Source: Deltaproteobacteria bacterium
GTDB taxonomy: Bacteria; Desulfobacterota; SM23-61
Direction: 5' to 3'
Length of the DNA: 10,116 bases
NCBI GenBank assembly: GCA_016234425.1
Contig: JACRCA010000236.1
Coordinates: forward strand, 1-10,116
The notes below the pieces were generated by a model, which had not been told where the DNA came from, did not search any database, and was given only the letters and a program-made list of their open reading frames with translations. Both the position numbers and the translations under genes were made by a program. This document shows positions 1 through 6,364 of the stretch, one piece after another (position 1 is the stretch's first letter; each line of letters opens with the position of its first letter).

Positions 1-27
1 GAAAAGGTCCCCCAAATAATCCCAAAC

Positions 28-1227
28 TCAGCGCAGCAGGCCCACATAGATCCCCGTGATTATGGCTGTAGTTATCACGCCGGCCACGCAGGGCCCCATG
101 GCGAAGGGCAGGATAATATTCTTCTTGTTGACATCGAAGGCACACTTCTGCGCCACTTTCGCTGTCGTCGGCACGCATGAAACGCCAGCTATGCCGATGA
201 GGGGATTAATTTTGCCCCCGCTCAGCCAACAAGCGACCACGCCGCCGATAACGCCGCCGATACCGGATATAAGCAGCGCAACCATTCCCAGGATCATGAT
301 GAGGAAGATCCTCGGATCCGTGACTACCTTGACGCTGAGCAAGGCTCCCAGGACGAAGCCCAGGAAGAAACTTGAGCCATTGAGGACTACCTCGTCAAGA
401 AACTTCCGGTAGCGCGGGATGTTGGCCTCTTTAACGATCACGCCGATGAAGAACGAAGCAAACAGCGGCGCAGCCACCGGAAAGAGCAGCGATAACACTG
501 TGCCCGCCAGGACCGCAAACGTCAGTTTCTGCCGCGAGGACACTCTGGGGATGGAGCGCACATCCATTGGGATGCCCTGCATCCACTTGGGCAGCAGCAA
601 CTTGATCATATAGGGGTAAATAGCATACGTGACACTCAGATAGACGTAGGCTACTACCGCGATAGGAACAAAGAGGTGCTTCGCTAACACCAACGACGTG
701 AACAGCACCATCGGGCCATCGGCGCCACCGACGATAGCAATAGCCGCAGCTTCTTTATAAGTGAAGCCAAAGGCCACGGCCAGCGGGAAGGTGAGAATCG
801 ATCCCAACTCTGCAGCCACCGCTATGAGCAGACTCATCAATGGCCTGGCGATTAGAAAGTCCAGATCTGTCATCACGCCGATGCCCATGAATACCAGGCA
901 GGCGATCAGTCCGTTGGAAAATGTCAGGTTGTATATCGGCTGCAGGAAGAAGATCTGCATACTGTTGACCACTTCGTCAGGCTTCGCGATCATTGGGTCT
1001 AAGAAGAGGTTGGCCAGCGCGCCATCAATCGTAAGGATAGCGCCGTTTACCGCGGTCATGGCCAAACCCATGGGCATCAGGATCAGCGGGTCCAGGACGT
1101 CTTTGGCGCTGAGATAGATGAGGAGAAGACCCAAGGCGATGAGTGCGAGACGAATCACCACTGTCTGTGTGTCCATCTGGCCGAATGTGGAAATTCCTTC
1201 AAAGATTTTTGCGAGTTGATTGATCAC
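28..1227 (-). CDS. oadB: Na+-translocating decarboxylase beta subunit (OadB/GcdB/MmdB family)
   Basis: This 399-residue polytopic inner-membrane protein matches the sodium-channel (beta) subunit of biotin-dependent decarboxylases acting on oxaloacetate, glutaconyl-CoA or methylmalonyl-CoA. It takes carboxybiotin from the alpha/biotin subunits and couples CO2 release to Na+ export. The family signature GGADGP is at residues 167-172, with D170 at the position of the essential Asp203 of Klebsiella OadB and Y196 at that of Tyr229. A second re-entrant motif, NPLIGIAGVS, is at 341-350 (N341, G345, S350 for Asn373, Gly377, Ser382). The Klebsiella Arg389 position is K357, a conservative change. The start is GTG, preceded by AGGAGG at 1235-1240 with 7-nt spacing; this SD overlaps the stop codon of the small membrane gene upstream, so translation is probably coupled. 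Which substrate subfamily it belongs to cannot be told without the alpha subunit, which is not in the window. The symbol is used in the family sense. Confidence 0.93.
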   Translation of the reverse strand: MINQLAKIFEGISTFGQMDTQTVVIRLALIALGLLLIYLSAKDVLDPLILMPMGLAMTAVNGAILTIDGALANLFLDPMIAKPDEVVNSMQIFFLQPIYNLTFSNGLIACLVFMGIGVMTDLDFLIARPLMSLLIAVAAELGSILTFPLAVAFGFTYKEAAAIAIVGGADGPMVLFTSLVLAKHLFVPIAVVAYVYLSVTYAIYPYMIKLLLPKWMQGIPMDVRSIPRVSSRQKLTFAVLAGTVLSLLFPVAAPLFASFFIGVIVKEANIPRYRKFLDEVVLNGSSFFLGFVLGALLSVKVVTDPRIFLIMILGMVALLISGIGGVIGGVVACWLSGGKINPLIGIAGVSCVPTTAKVAQKCAFDVNKKNIILPFAMGPCVAGVITTAIITGIYVGLLR

Positions 1228-1238
1228 GCTCCTACCTC

Positions 1239-1397
1239 CTATTTCTTCCCACCCTGTTTACTTCCTGTGGTTGCGGGCTGGGAGCGATCTGCGATAGCCC
1301 AGCGAATAGCCACAATAAGCAGGCAGACAATCAGAGTAACGCCGAGAGTGAGGGCATAGATGCCCATTACATAGACAAATGCCTTGATTGCTTCCAT
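1239..1397 (-). CDS. Small single-helix membrane protein, OadG-like accessory subunit candidate
   Basis: This 52-residue protein starts MEAIKAFVYVMG and has one hydrophobic segment at about residues 8-35 (YALTLGVTLIVCLLIVAI), followed by a short hydrophilic tail ending in GSKQGGKK. Its stop codon (TAG, 1239-1241) overlaps the SD of the decarboxylase beta gene and only 11 nt separate the two reading frames, so they almost certainly share an mRNA. In Na+-decarboxylase operons a small membrane-anchored gamma or delta subunit is a usual partner of beta. One N-terminal helix with a polar tail fits that role. It is shorter than typical OadG (about 80-120 residues) and I see no clear OadG sequence motif, so the role is inferred from position and topology. 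Its own SD is weak (GGGG about 10 nt upstream). Internal M11 could be an alternative start, but the upstream one keeps the usual short N-terminal leader before the helix. Confidence 0.72.
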   Translation of the reverse strand: MEAIKAFVYVMGIYALTLGVTLIVCLLIVAIRWAIADRSQPATTGSKQGGKK

Positions 1398-1509
1398 TTC
1401 GGTCTACCCCATTTAGTGTTTATGTGGGACCGTAACGGTCGTGCTACTTATCTGCGCCATTCTCCTAAACCGCCTTTGGGAAAATCTTTTGCATGAACAA
1501 ATTTTCGGT

Positions 1510-1537
1510 CTTTTAACCCCTTGACCCTTCTTGTCAA
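1510..1537 (-). promoter_or_regulatory. Candidate promoter for the small membrane gene and decarboxylase beta operon
   Basis: On the minus strand TTGACA (1532-1537, perfect -35) is followed after 16 nt by TAAAAG (1510-1515), or after 15 nt by TTAAAA, as a weak -10. It lies in the 157-bp gap after the dehydrogenase stop. The -35 is also part of a perfect 7-bp inverted repeat, CCTTGAC (1519-1525) with GTCAAGG (1533-1539), which could be an operator or a weak terminator stem for the upstream gene. There is no clear T-run after it. Confidence 0.3.
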
Positions 1538-1554
1538 GGCTTATTTATGGAAAT

Positions 1555-2547
1555 TCACAGCTCTACGTCCAGGCCAAGACCTTTCTTTTCTGCCCTCTGC
1601 AAAATCGCCTGGGCTACGGAGATGTCCTGCACGGCGTTTCCCACAGACTTGAAATAAGTGACCTCTTCCTCGCTCCTCCGCCCGGGTTTTTCCCCGGAGA
1701 TCACTTCGCCGAGTTCGGCCAAGATGTCTGATTTCTTAATCAGGCCTTTATGCAACGGAATGATTAGATCCCCTGCTTCCTCCAGGCAGGCTTTGACGGA
1801 GTCCACAAAGATTTTCGAGCGGCGGATGGTTTCTTCATCCACCTCCTGCATATCCGGCCTGAAGGATCCGATGGCATTGATGTGCACTCCTTCGCCGAGA
1901 ATCTTCCCGTTGAATACCGGCCTGTGGGAACTTGTCGCGGTAACGACAATATCCGCCCCTTCCAAGGCTTTCTCAGGGGAGTCCGCTCTCAAGACTTCCA
2001 CATCCCGGCCCCAGGGAGCTTTTTTCAAAGCTTCCGCCAGCAAATCAGCTTTTTCTGGAAGTATGTCAAAAATTCTGATGCGCTCAATCCTCCGCGCTGC
2101 CAAGACCCCCTCGGCCTGGGAAAAGGCCTGGCCTCCAGCTCCAAACAAAGCCAGACCTTGGCAATCCGAGCGGGAAAGCATCTGAGTGGCTGCCCCGGTT
2201 GCTGCTCCCGTGCGCAGGCAGGTTAAATGGGTACCTTCGAAAATAGCCGCAGGGCCGCCAGTTGTGGCATTAAAAAGAAGCACTAAGGCCTGTACAGCCG
2301 GGAGGCCGCTTCTGGGATTCTGCGGAAGAACCGTGACCATCTTCGCGCCCAGGGCCCTGGTTCTTCCCAAATAGGCTGGCATGATCAAGGCCACCTCACC
2401 CTGGCCCTGTAAATCTAACGGGGTGCGTACGGGAGATTGGGCCTGCCTGGAGGAAAGCTGGGCGAAGGCATCCTTGACTACTTCGATGGCCTCAGTCATG
2501 GAGAGGGCTTGCCTGATCTCAGCGGCTTTAAAGACTTTGATCCTCAT
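1555..2547 (-). CDS. Ornithine cyclodeaminase/mu-crystallin family NAD(P)-dependent enzyme
   Basis: This 330-residue protein is full length for the family. The Rossmann motif FGAGGQA is at 135-141, and D161 sits at the end of the second strand (RIRIFD), which usually favours NAD(H). K69 (GAKM) and R112 (LRTGA) match the residues that bind the substrate carboxylate in Pseudomonas ornithine cyclodeaminase, and D237 (MQEVDEE) matches its catalytic Asp228. VHINAIGS and YFKSVGNAVQD are typical of the family. Members include ornithine cyclodeaminase, alanine dehydrogenase, ketimine reductases and iminosuccinate reductase (BhcD), and sequence alone does not separate these. The ATG overlaps the TGA of the upstream CoA-transferase gene (ATGA), with a strong SD, GGGGGTGAT, directly before it, so the two are translationally coupled. 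The pairing suggests conversion of an amino or imino acid linked to a CoA-dependent acid pathway. Confidence 0.88.
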   Translation of the reverse strand: MRIKVFKAAEIRQALSMTEAIEVVKDAFAQLSSRQAQSPVRTPLDLQGQGEVALIMPAYLGRTRALGAKMVTVLPQNPRSGLPAVQALVLLFNATTGGPAAIFEGTHLTCLRTGAATGAATQMLSRSDCQGLALFGAGGQAFSQAEGVLAARRIERIRIFDILPEKADLLAEALKKAPWGRDVEVLRADSPEKALEGADIVVTATSSHRPVFNGKILGEGVHINAIGSFRPDMQEVDEETIRRSKIFVDSVKACLEEAGDLIIPLHKGLIKKSDILAELGEVISGEKPGRRSEEEVTYFKSVGNAVQDISVAQAILQRAEKKGLGLDVEL

Positions 2548-3803
2548 ATCACCCCCTTTACTCTCATTTGGCGAATTTCCTCCATGGAATAACCCAGAAG
2601 ATCTTGGTAAATGACTTCATTGGCTGATCCCATGGGCAAGCCAGGGAAACGAATTTCCCCAGGGATCTGCGAAAACCGGATGGGAACTGCGGGCAAGGAA
2701 AGAGGAGTTCCTGAAACCGGATCGTAGACGGCCGTAATGCTCCCTCTTTCTTTGACATGGAGGTCGTGAGCGATGTCCTGCATGTTATATACTGGTCCGA
2801 TGGTAACTTCCGCTTTCTCGCACTCTTCCAGCACTTCTTTTAAAGTCTTGCTCCGGATCCATTCTCCGATGATCCGGTTTAGGACTTCTCGATTCTCCTT
2901 TTTAGTTCTCTCCTCATTATTCCTGAACCCAGGGGTGGTTTTCAGCTCCGGGTGACCGACCAGATCCATCATCCGCTCGAAAGGAGCTTGCGCGCTGGCT
3001 GAGAGGGCTACCCATTTCCCCTCTTTAGTCTGAAAGCTATTTCTCGGAGCCGTAAAATTTGTTTCATTCCCCATGGGTTCGGGAATCTTCCCGGTAAGGG
3101 TATAAAATAAAAAATCGGCTCCCAAGAAGCTGAAGAGGGGCTCATATAAGGACAGGTCTATCTCCTGGCCTCCCTTCTCTCCACGCTTCTGTTCGCGCAG
3201 GGCAATCATCACTCCCAGGGCCAGATGCACTCCGGCTATCATGTCTGCCAGTGGCAAGGGAGGATTAGTAGGTGGGCTATCCGGATGGGCATTCAGGTAA
3301 GTAAAGCCACTCATCGCTTCAGCTAAGGTACCAAACCCTGGTTTAGCAGCGTATGGCCCAGTCTGGCCATAGCCGGAGATTCGGCCGATGATTAATCCTT
3401 TGTTTATTTCCCAGAGCTTTTCCACCGAAAAACCTAACCGGTCAAGGGTTCCCGGGCGCATATTCTCAAGCAATACATCTGCCCTCTCAACCATTTGGGA
3501 GAATATCTTCTTACCTTCGGGGTGCTTCAGGTTGAGCGTGATGGGCAATTTGTTCCTTGAAGCTACGAGCCAAAAGGGTTGGTATTTTCCCTCTACCACT
3601 GCCCAAAAACGGATCGCATCGGGCACGTTGGGAGGTTCAATTTTGATCACCTCTGCTCCGAAATCCCCCAAAAGGGTGGCCGCATATGGAGCGGCCACGA
3701 CCGATCCCACATCAATTATCCGGATGGCCTTTAGGGGTAAGTTAGAGCTCTCTCTTCTCTCTCGCTGCTTCCGGATAAAAGCCACAAGGTCTGTAGAACC
3801 CAT
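2544..3803 (-). CDS. Class III CoA-transferase (CaiB/BaiF/formyl-CoA transferase family)
   Basis: This 419-residue cytoplasmic enzyme is predicted to move CoA between carboxylic acids through an aspartyl-CoA anhydride. The N-terminal family block RIIDVGSVVAAPYAATLLGD is at 28-47, with GAEVIKIEPP just after. NLKHPEGKKIF is at 91-101, LLENMRPG at 111-118, ISGYGQTGP at 142-150, and the catalytic aspartate is D187 in PLADMIAG. The ATG at 3803 has SD GAGGAG 7 nt upstream, which supports keeping the 24-residue basic N-terminal extension before the first conserved strand. Its 3' end overlaps the next gene by 4 bp. Donor and acceptor acids are unknown. A CitE-type lyase lies just upstream on the same strand, as in malate/citramalate CoA-transferase plus lyase pairs, so a hydroxy-dicarboxylate is a reasonable guess. 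Other family members act on formate/oxalate, carnitine, bile acids or benzylsuccinate. Confidence 0.92.
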   Translation of the reverse strand: MGSTDLVAFIRKQRERRESSNLPLKAIRIIDVGSVVAAPYAATLLGDFGAEVIKIEPPNVPDAIRFWAVVEGKYQPFWLVASRNKLPITLNLKHPEGKKIFSQMVERADVLLENMRPGTLDRLGFSVEKLWEINKGLIIGRISGYGQTGPYAAKPGFGTLAEAMSGFTYLNAHPDSPPTNPPLPLADMIAGVHLALGVMIALREQKRGEKGGQEIDLSLYEPLFSFLGADFLFYTLTGKIPEPMGNETNFTAPRNSFQTKEGKWVALSASAQAPFERMMDLVGHPELKTTPGFRNNEERTKKENREVLNRIIGEWIRSKTLKEVLEECEKAEVTIGPVYNMQDIAHDLHVKERGSITAVYDPVSGTPLSLPAVPIRFSQIPGEIRFPGLPMGSANEVIYQDLLGYSMEEIRQMRVKGVI

Positions 3804-3841
3804 GAAAGATCTCCTCGTTGATTTAAGAAATATCTGTTCCC

Positions 3842-3924
3842 TTTGCCACAGAGTTCACCGAGATCCCAGAGCCATAAAAATTTTTTTCATTCCTCTCTGT
3901 GCCCTCGGTGCTCTCTGTGGCAAA
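3842..3924. repeat. Long imperfect hairpin repeat between lyase and CoA-transferase genes
   Basis: The two 30-nt arms (3842-3871 and 3895-3924) can pair at about 25 positions. The outer TTTGCCACAGAG / CTCTGTGGCAAA is 12 perfect bp, then CACCGAG / CTCGGTG is 7 bp, then CAGAG / CTCTG is 5 bp. The apical loop is 23 nt and very AT-rich. It fills most of the 125-bp gap between the two minus-strand genes. It may be a mobile or selfish intergenic repeat (REP/MITE-like) and could act as an mRNA-processing or attenuation hairpin. It has no terminal T-run of a classic terminator in the minus direction. Confidence 0.75.
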
Positions 3925-3928
3925 ACTA

Positions 3929-4846
3929 TTACTTACAGCGGGCCAGCGCTTCGGCTTTCCGCCGTTCTACCTCGGCTATGGCCTCAGCGCGTTTCAGGAT
4001 GAGTTGTGCTCGGTTATAAACCGGAATGTCTACCATCTGGCCATCTACGTTTACCGACGCTGTTCCGTCTTTTAATCCTTCTTCAAACGCTCCAACTAAC
4101 CGACGGACATGTTCGACTTGCGCAGGATCCGGGGAGAAGACGCGATTCAGAATGCCAACCTGATCCGGATGAATACAAGAAGCCCCCTCACAGCCAAGTT
4201 GCCGGGCGCGGATGGCAGCTCGTTCGAATCTCTGTAAATCTCGGAAGTCACCGATACTTCCCAGGAGGCCCATAGGCTTTATCCCCTTCACCTTACAGAT
4301 AGTCACCAATTTGGATAAGGCGTAATAAAGCTCCATCCCATCCTCCGATGGCTCGACCCCGAGCTCCAAGCAATAGTCTTCCGGGCCCAGGCTGATGGAT
4401 TTGACCCTTTTGCTTGCCGCGGCAATCTCTTTTAAGTTCAACAAACCGCAGGGACTTTCAATAAGGAGGGACAGCTCGATGTGTCCAGGCTTGAGTCCAC
4501 GCTCTTCCTCTAATCTGGCCAGTTGGTCTTCCAGATTATGAACTTCCCCGGCTGACTCAACTTTGGGCAAGGCGATCCCGTTTAATCCTGGAAAAACTGA
4601 AGCCATGAGGTCTTCCGGCAAAAGACCTGGATCTTTGTTGATCCGCACAAAGACTTCTGCTCCACCTCGGGCTGCCTGCGACAGGGAATCCTTGATCAGT
4701 TTTCGGGCTTTTTCTTTCTCTTTAAGGGGCACAGAATCTTCCAAGTCCAGCATGATTGCGTCCGCCCCTCGCAAATAGGCCTTTTCTACAAAGCGGGGAA
4801 CGTTCACCGGCAGGATTAACGTGGAGCGCCGAATTTGCATGTTCAT
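3929..4846 (-). CDS. CitE/HpcH-type lyase (citrate lyase beta / malyl- or citramalyl-CoA lyase family)
   Basis: This 305-residue protein belongs to the HpcH/HpaI aldolase superfamily, CitE branch. These TIM-barrel, Mg2+-dependent enzymes cleave or form C-C bonds in malyl-CoA, citramalyl-CoA or citryl thioesters. Motifs are MLDLEDSVP at 32-40, the substrate-binding arginine R68 in FVRIN, LPKVES at 93-98, metal ligand E130 in LLIES, metal ligand D157 in SLGPEDY, and CIHPDQV at 225-231. I place the start at the ATG at 4844-4846 (MNMQIRRS), with GAGG 6 nt upstream and the usual family N-terminus. An in-frame TTG at 4927 would add 27 residues unlike the family. The ATG at 4840 is a further option. 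With a class III CoA-transferase downstream it could be the cleaving half of an activate-and-cleave pair. A stand-alone thioesterase or side-activity role is also possible. Confidence 0.88.
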   Translation of the reverse strand: MNMQIRRSTLILPVNVPRFVEKAYLRGADAIMLDLEDSVPLKEKEKARKLIKDSLSQAARGGAEVFVRINKDPGLLPEDLMASVFPGLNGIALPKVESAGEVHNLEDQLARLEEERGLKPGHIELSLLIESPCGLLNLKEIAAASKRVKSISLGPEDYCLELGVEPSEDGMELYYALSKLVTICKVKGIKPMGLLGSIGDFRDLQRFERAAIRARQLGCEGASCIHPDQVGILNRVFSPDPAQVEHVRRLVGAFEEGLKDGTASVNVDGQMVDIPVYNRAQLILKRAEAIAEVERRKAEALARCK

Positions 4847-4883
4847 GATTTGCCTCGTCCCACCTTCCCATCGGCTTTGAAAA

Positions 4884-4892
4884 CTTATACCA
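4884..4892 (-). promoter_or_regulatory. Candidate extended -10 promoter for the lyase gene
   Basis: The minus strand reads TGGTATAAG, an extended -10 (TGn plus TATAAG) about 38 nt before the chosen ATG. No good -35 is visible at the usual spacing. It would allow the lyase to be transcribed independently of the transporter gene upstream. Confidence 0.28.
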
Positions 4893-4908
4893 AAAAGAGC
4901 TCTAAAAT

Positions 4909-4946
4909 GAAAGGTTAAAGGCCACAATGCACAGAATGAACCTTTC
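4909..4946 (-). terminator. Possible terminator or attenuator after the EamA transporter gene
   Basis: Immediately past the transporter stop, the minus strand has GAAAGGTT (4939-4946) and AACCTTTC (4909-4916), a perfect 8-bp stem with a 22-nt loop. A T-rich stretch follows that includes TTTT and TTTTT around a small AGAGCTCT palindrome. The long loop and low GC make it a weak terminator, so readthrough into the lyase gene is plausible. Confidence 0.3.
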
Positions 4947-5834
4947 TTATACGATGAACCCGATACCCGAAACCAGAAAAAAGGTGCCGGCAGCGATCCT
5001 CATCGTGACCCTTTCTTTGAGAAAGAAAACAGAAATGGGCAGTCCAAACAGTGGAGCGCAACTGGTGAGCACGGTCGCTTTTCCTGCCCCGGCATAGCGA
5101 ATGGCCTGGAGGAAAAGGATGCCTCCCAATCCAAAGGCCAAAATCCCTGTCATAGCGGCCAGGGCAACATTGGGGATATTCGCCCTAATGGGTGGATGGG
5201 GTGATTTTTGGAACAGGATCAAAAAGATAAGGGCAAAGGCAGCAACGGGTAGACGAACGCCATTGGCCAATATCAGATTCACTTCTTGAAGACCTACCTT
5301 AAGAAAGGAGATGGAAATGGCCCAGAGCAAAGAAGCTATCAGTACAAACCCAATGCCCATTCCCTTTTTTTCAGGGAGGGTAACAAGGAAAGGTAGGCGG
5401 CCTCTTCCTTCAGGTGCAGCGATCAGGTAAATTCCCACCAAAACCAAAGCTGTGCCAAGAGCCAAAGACCAGCTGATGGGTTCTCCTAAGAAAAGCACTG
5501 CCGCAGCCAGGGTCAAAAGAGGCATGGCCGACTGGGCAATCGGAAAGGCCAGGGTAACGTTAATCAGCCTCAACCCTTTGATGTAGATCGTGTCCCCCAC
5601 CGAAATCCCAATCAGTGCGGAGAGCATCAGGTAGAGTAAGGCAGTTCCGGGGGCTTGGGATAAGGCTTGAGTCCCAGGAGAAAATGGGATAATGCCCCAG
5701 AAAACGACGGAAGCAGCCAGGCAGCGAATGAGGTTCAGGCTCATGGCCCCGAATTTTGCGGCCAATGATTTCGTTAGCGTGCTGCTTACTGCCCAACAGA
5801 GAGCACAACCTAAGGCGCTGATCTCACCAATCAA
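4947..5834 (-). CDS. EamA/DMT-family transporter (10 membrane helices)
   Basis: This 295-residue hydrophobic protein has two tandem EamA repeats (about 3-138 and 158-295), giving ten predicted helices as in drug/metabolite transporter superfamily carriers. Each repeat ends with the usual acidic-helix signature: LFLGEPISW at 114-122 and FFLKERVTM at 270-278, each followed by a glycine-containing final helix. Family members export or import small metabolites such as amino acids, but the substrate here cannot be read from sequence. The start is TTG at 5832-5834, with AAAGGA 8 nt upstream; no ATG gives a full first helix, so the TTG is needed. It is the first protein gene after the tRNA pair and lies 100 bp before the lyase gene on the same strand. 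It may move an acid or amino acid handled by the enzymes downstream, which is inference only. Confidence 0.87.
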   Translation of the reverse strand: MIGEISALGCALCWAVSSTLTKSLAAKFGAMSLNLIRCLAASVVFWGIIPFSPGTQALSQAPGTALLYLMLSALIGISVGDTIYIKGLRLINVTLAFPIAQSAMPLLTLAAAVLFLGEPISWSLALGTALVLVGIYLIAAPEGRGRLPFLVTLPEKKGMGIGFVLIASLLWAISISFLKVGLQEVNLILANGVRLPVAAFALIFLILFQKSPHPPIRANIPNVALAAMTGILAFGLGGILFLQAIRYAGAGKATVLTSCAPLFGLPISVFFLKERVTMRIAAGTFFLVSGIGFIV

Positions 5835-5856
5835 AAAATCAATCCTTTCTCAGAGG

Positions 5857-5884
5857 ATTTTAGGAAGTTCGAAAGCGAATTCAA
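5857..5884 (-). promoter_or_regulatory. Candidate promoter for the EamA transporter gene
   Basis: On the minus strand TTGAAT (5879-5884) and TAAAAT (5857-5862) are separated by 16 nt. They match 4/6 and 5/6 of the sigma-70 consensus. The predicted transcription start is around 5850, very close to the SD at 5843-5848, so the 5' leader would be short. Confidence 0.3.
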
Positions 5885-5925
5885 AGGAGGGTTTTGGCTC
5901 GGATAAGACTGGGCAGGATCTTTTT

Positions 5926-5960
5926 GGATTGGGAATTTTTACTCCTTTATTCCGCAATCC
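5926..5960. other. Hairpin downstream of the tRNA-Glu gene
   Basis: GGATTGGGAAT (5926-5936) pairs with ATTCCGCAATCC (5949-5960), an 11-bp stem with one bulged base and a 12-nt AT-rich loop. It lies about 25 nt past the tRNA-Glu 3' end in the direction of transcription and may stop or protect the tRNA transcript. The minus strand lacks a T-run after it, so I do not call it a standard terminator. Confidence 0.3.
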
Positions 5961-5984
5961 ACACTGCCCATTCCCCATTTTTTC

Positions 5985-6060
5985 TGGTGGTCCCAACGGG
6001 AATCGAACCCGTGTTTTCGGCGTGAGAGGCCGACGTCCTAGGCCGCTAGACGATGGGACC
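5985..6060 (-). tRNA. tRNA-Glu (anticodon CTC)
   Basis: The cloverleaf is complete. The acceptor GGTCCCA pairs with TGGGACC, the D arm is GTC/GAC, and the anticodon stem TCGGC/GCCGA encloses loop CTCTCAC with anticodon CTC (reads GAG). The T stem ACGGG/CCCGT encloses TTCGATT. The discriminator is A and the 3' CCA is encoded (5985-5987). The length is 73 nt plus CCA, normal for tRNA-Glu. It lies 35 nt after tRNA-Gln and is probably cut from the same precursor. Confidence 0.96.
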
Positions 6061-6095
6061 TATCTTATTTTTTGGGGTTTGATCGCCAGCCTTTA

Positions 6096-6166
6096 CTGGG
6101 GGACTAGGATTCGAACCTAGGTTAGCAGATCCAGAATCTGCGGTCCTGCCGCTAGACGATCCCCCA
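6096..6166 (-). tRNA. tRNA-Gln (anticodon CTG)
   Basis: The cloverleaf is complete. The acceptor TGGGGGA pairs with TCCCCCA, leaving the weak U1-A72 pair typical of tRNA-Gln. The D arm is GTC/GAC. The anticodon stem GCAGA/TCTGC encloses loop TTCTGGA with anticodon CTG (reads CAG). The T stem CTAGG/CCTAG encloses TTCGAAT. The discriminator is G. The genome continues with TAA, so CCA is not encoded and must be added by the CCA enzyme, unlike the tRNA-Glu beside it. Confidence 0.95.
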
Positions 6167-6225
6167 AAGAAGATTTTGATTAAGTGCCTAAAATTACAAA
6201 ATGATTTTTCTTATGCCATCAAATT

Positions 6226-6255
6226 ATTATAAATCTTTCTCCCAGTCAAGGCCAA
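6226..6255 (-). promoter_or_regulatory. Candidate promoter of the tRNA-Gln/tRNA-Glu unit
   Basis: The minus strand has a perfect -10, TATAAT (6226-6231), 18 nt after TTGGCC (6250-6255; 4/6 match to TTGACA). A second -35-like TTGACT at 6244-6249 is too close to pair with it. The predicted start lies about 50 nt before the tRNA-Gln 5' end, a normal pre-tRNA leader. Confidence 0.4.
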
Positions 6256-6271
6256 AATGGTGGAATTGTTA

Positions 6272-6313
6272 ACCGCTGAGAGCGCAGAGAGCGTTCTCAG
6301 CGATCTCTGCGGT
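6272..6313. repeat. Near-perfect 42-nt palindrome upstream of the crotonase gene
   Basis: Arms ACCGCTGAGAGCGCAGAGA (6272-6290) and TCTCAGCGATCTCTGCGGT (6295-6313) are reverse complements at 16 of 19 positions, with a 4-nt loop. Each arm has an internal CGC(A/T)GAGA repeat. It sits between the divergent tRNA promoter and the crotonase promoter, ending 17 nt before the -10. It resembles the other intergenic hairpins of this window in style. Confidence 0.7.
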
Positions 6314-6326
6314 GAATGGCTAAGAA

Positions 6327-6359
6327 TGGTATAATGGCAGGCACCACAAAGGAAGGAGG
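6327..6359 (+). promoter_or_regulatory. Extended -10 promoter and strong SD of the crotonase gene
   Basis: TGGTATAAT (6327-6335) is an extended -10 with a perfect TATAAT hexamer. The -35 position falls in the right arm of the palindrome and does not match the consensus. AAGGAGG at 6353-6359, 5 nt before the ATG, is a near-ideal SD. The leader would be only about 20-25 nt. Confidence 0.5.
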
Positions 6360-6364
6360 CCTCT

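Noticed and set aside
4847..4927. N-terminal extension of the lyase to a TTG at 4927
   Set aside because: The added residues do not look like the family, the TTG has a poor context, and the extension covers a hairpin and a candidate promoter.
5985..6166. Integration (att) site at the tRNA genes
   Set aside because: No integrase gene and no direct copy of a tRNA 3' end was found within the window.
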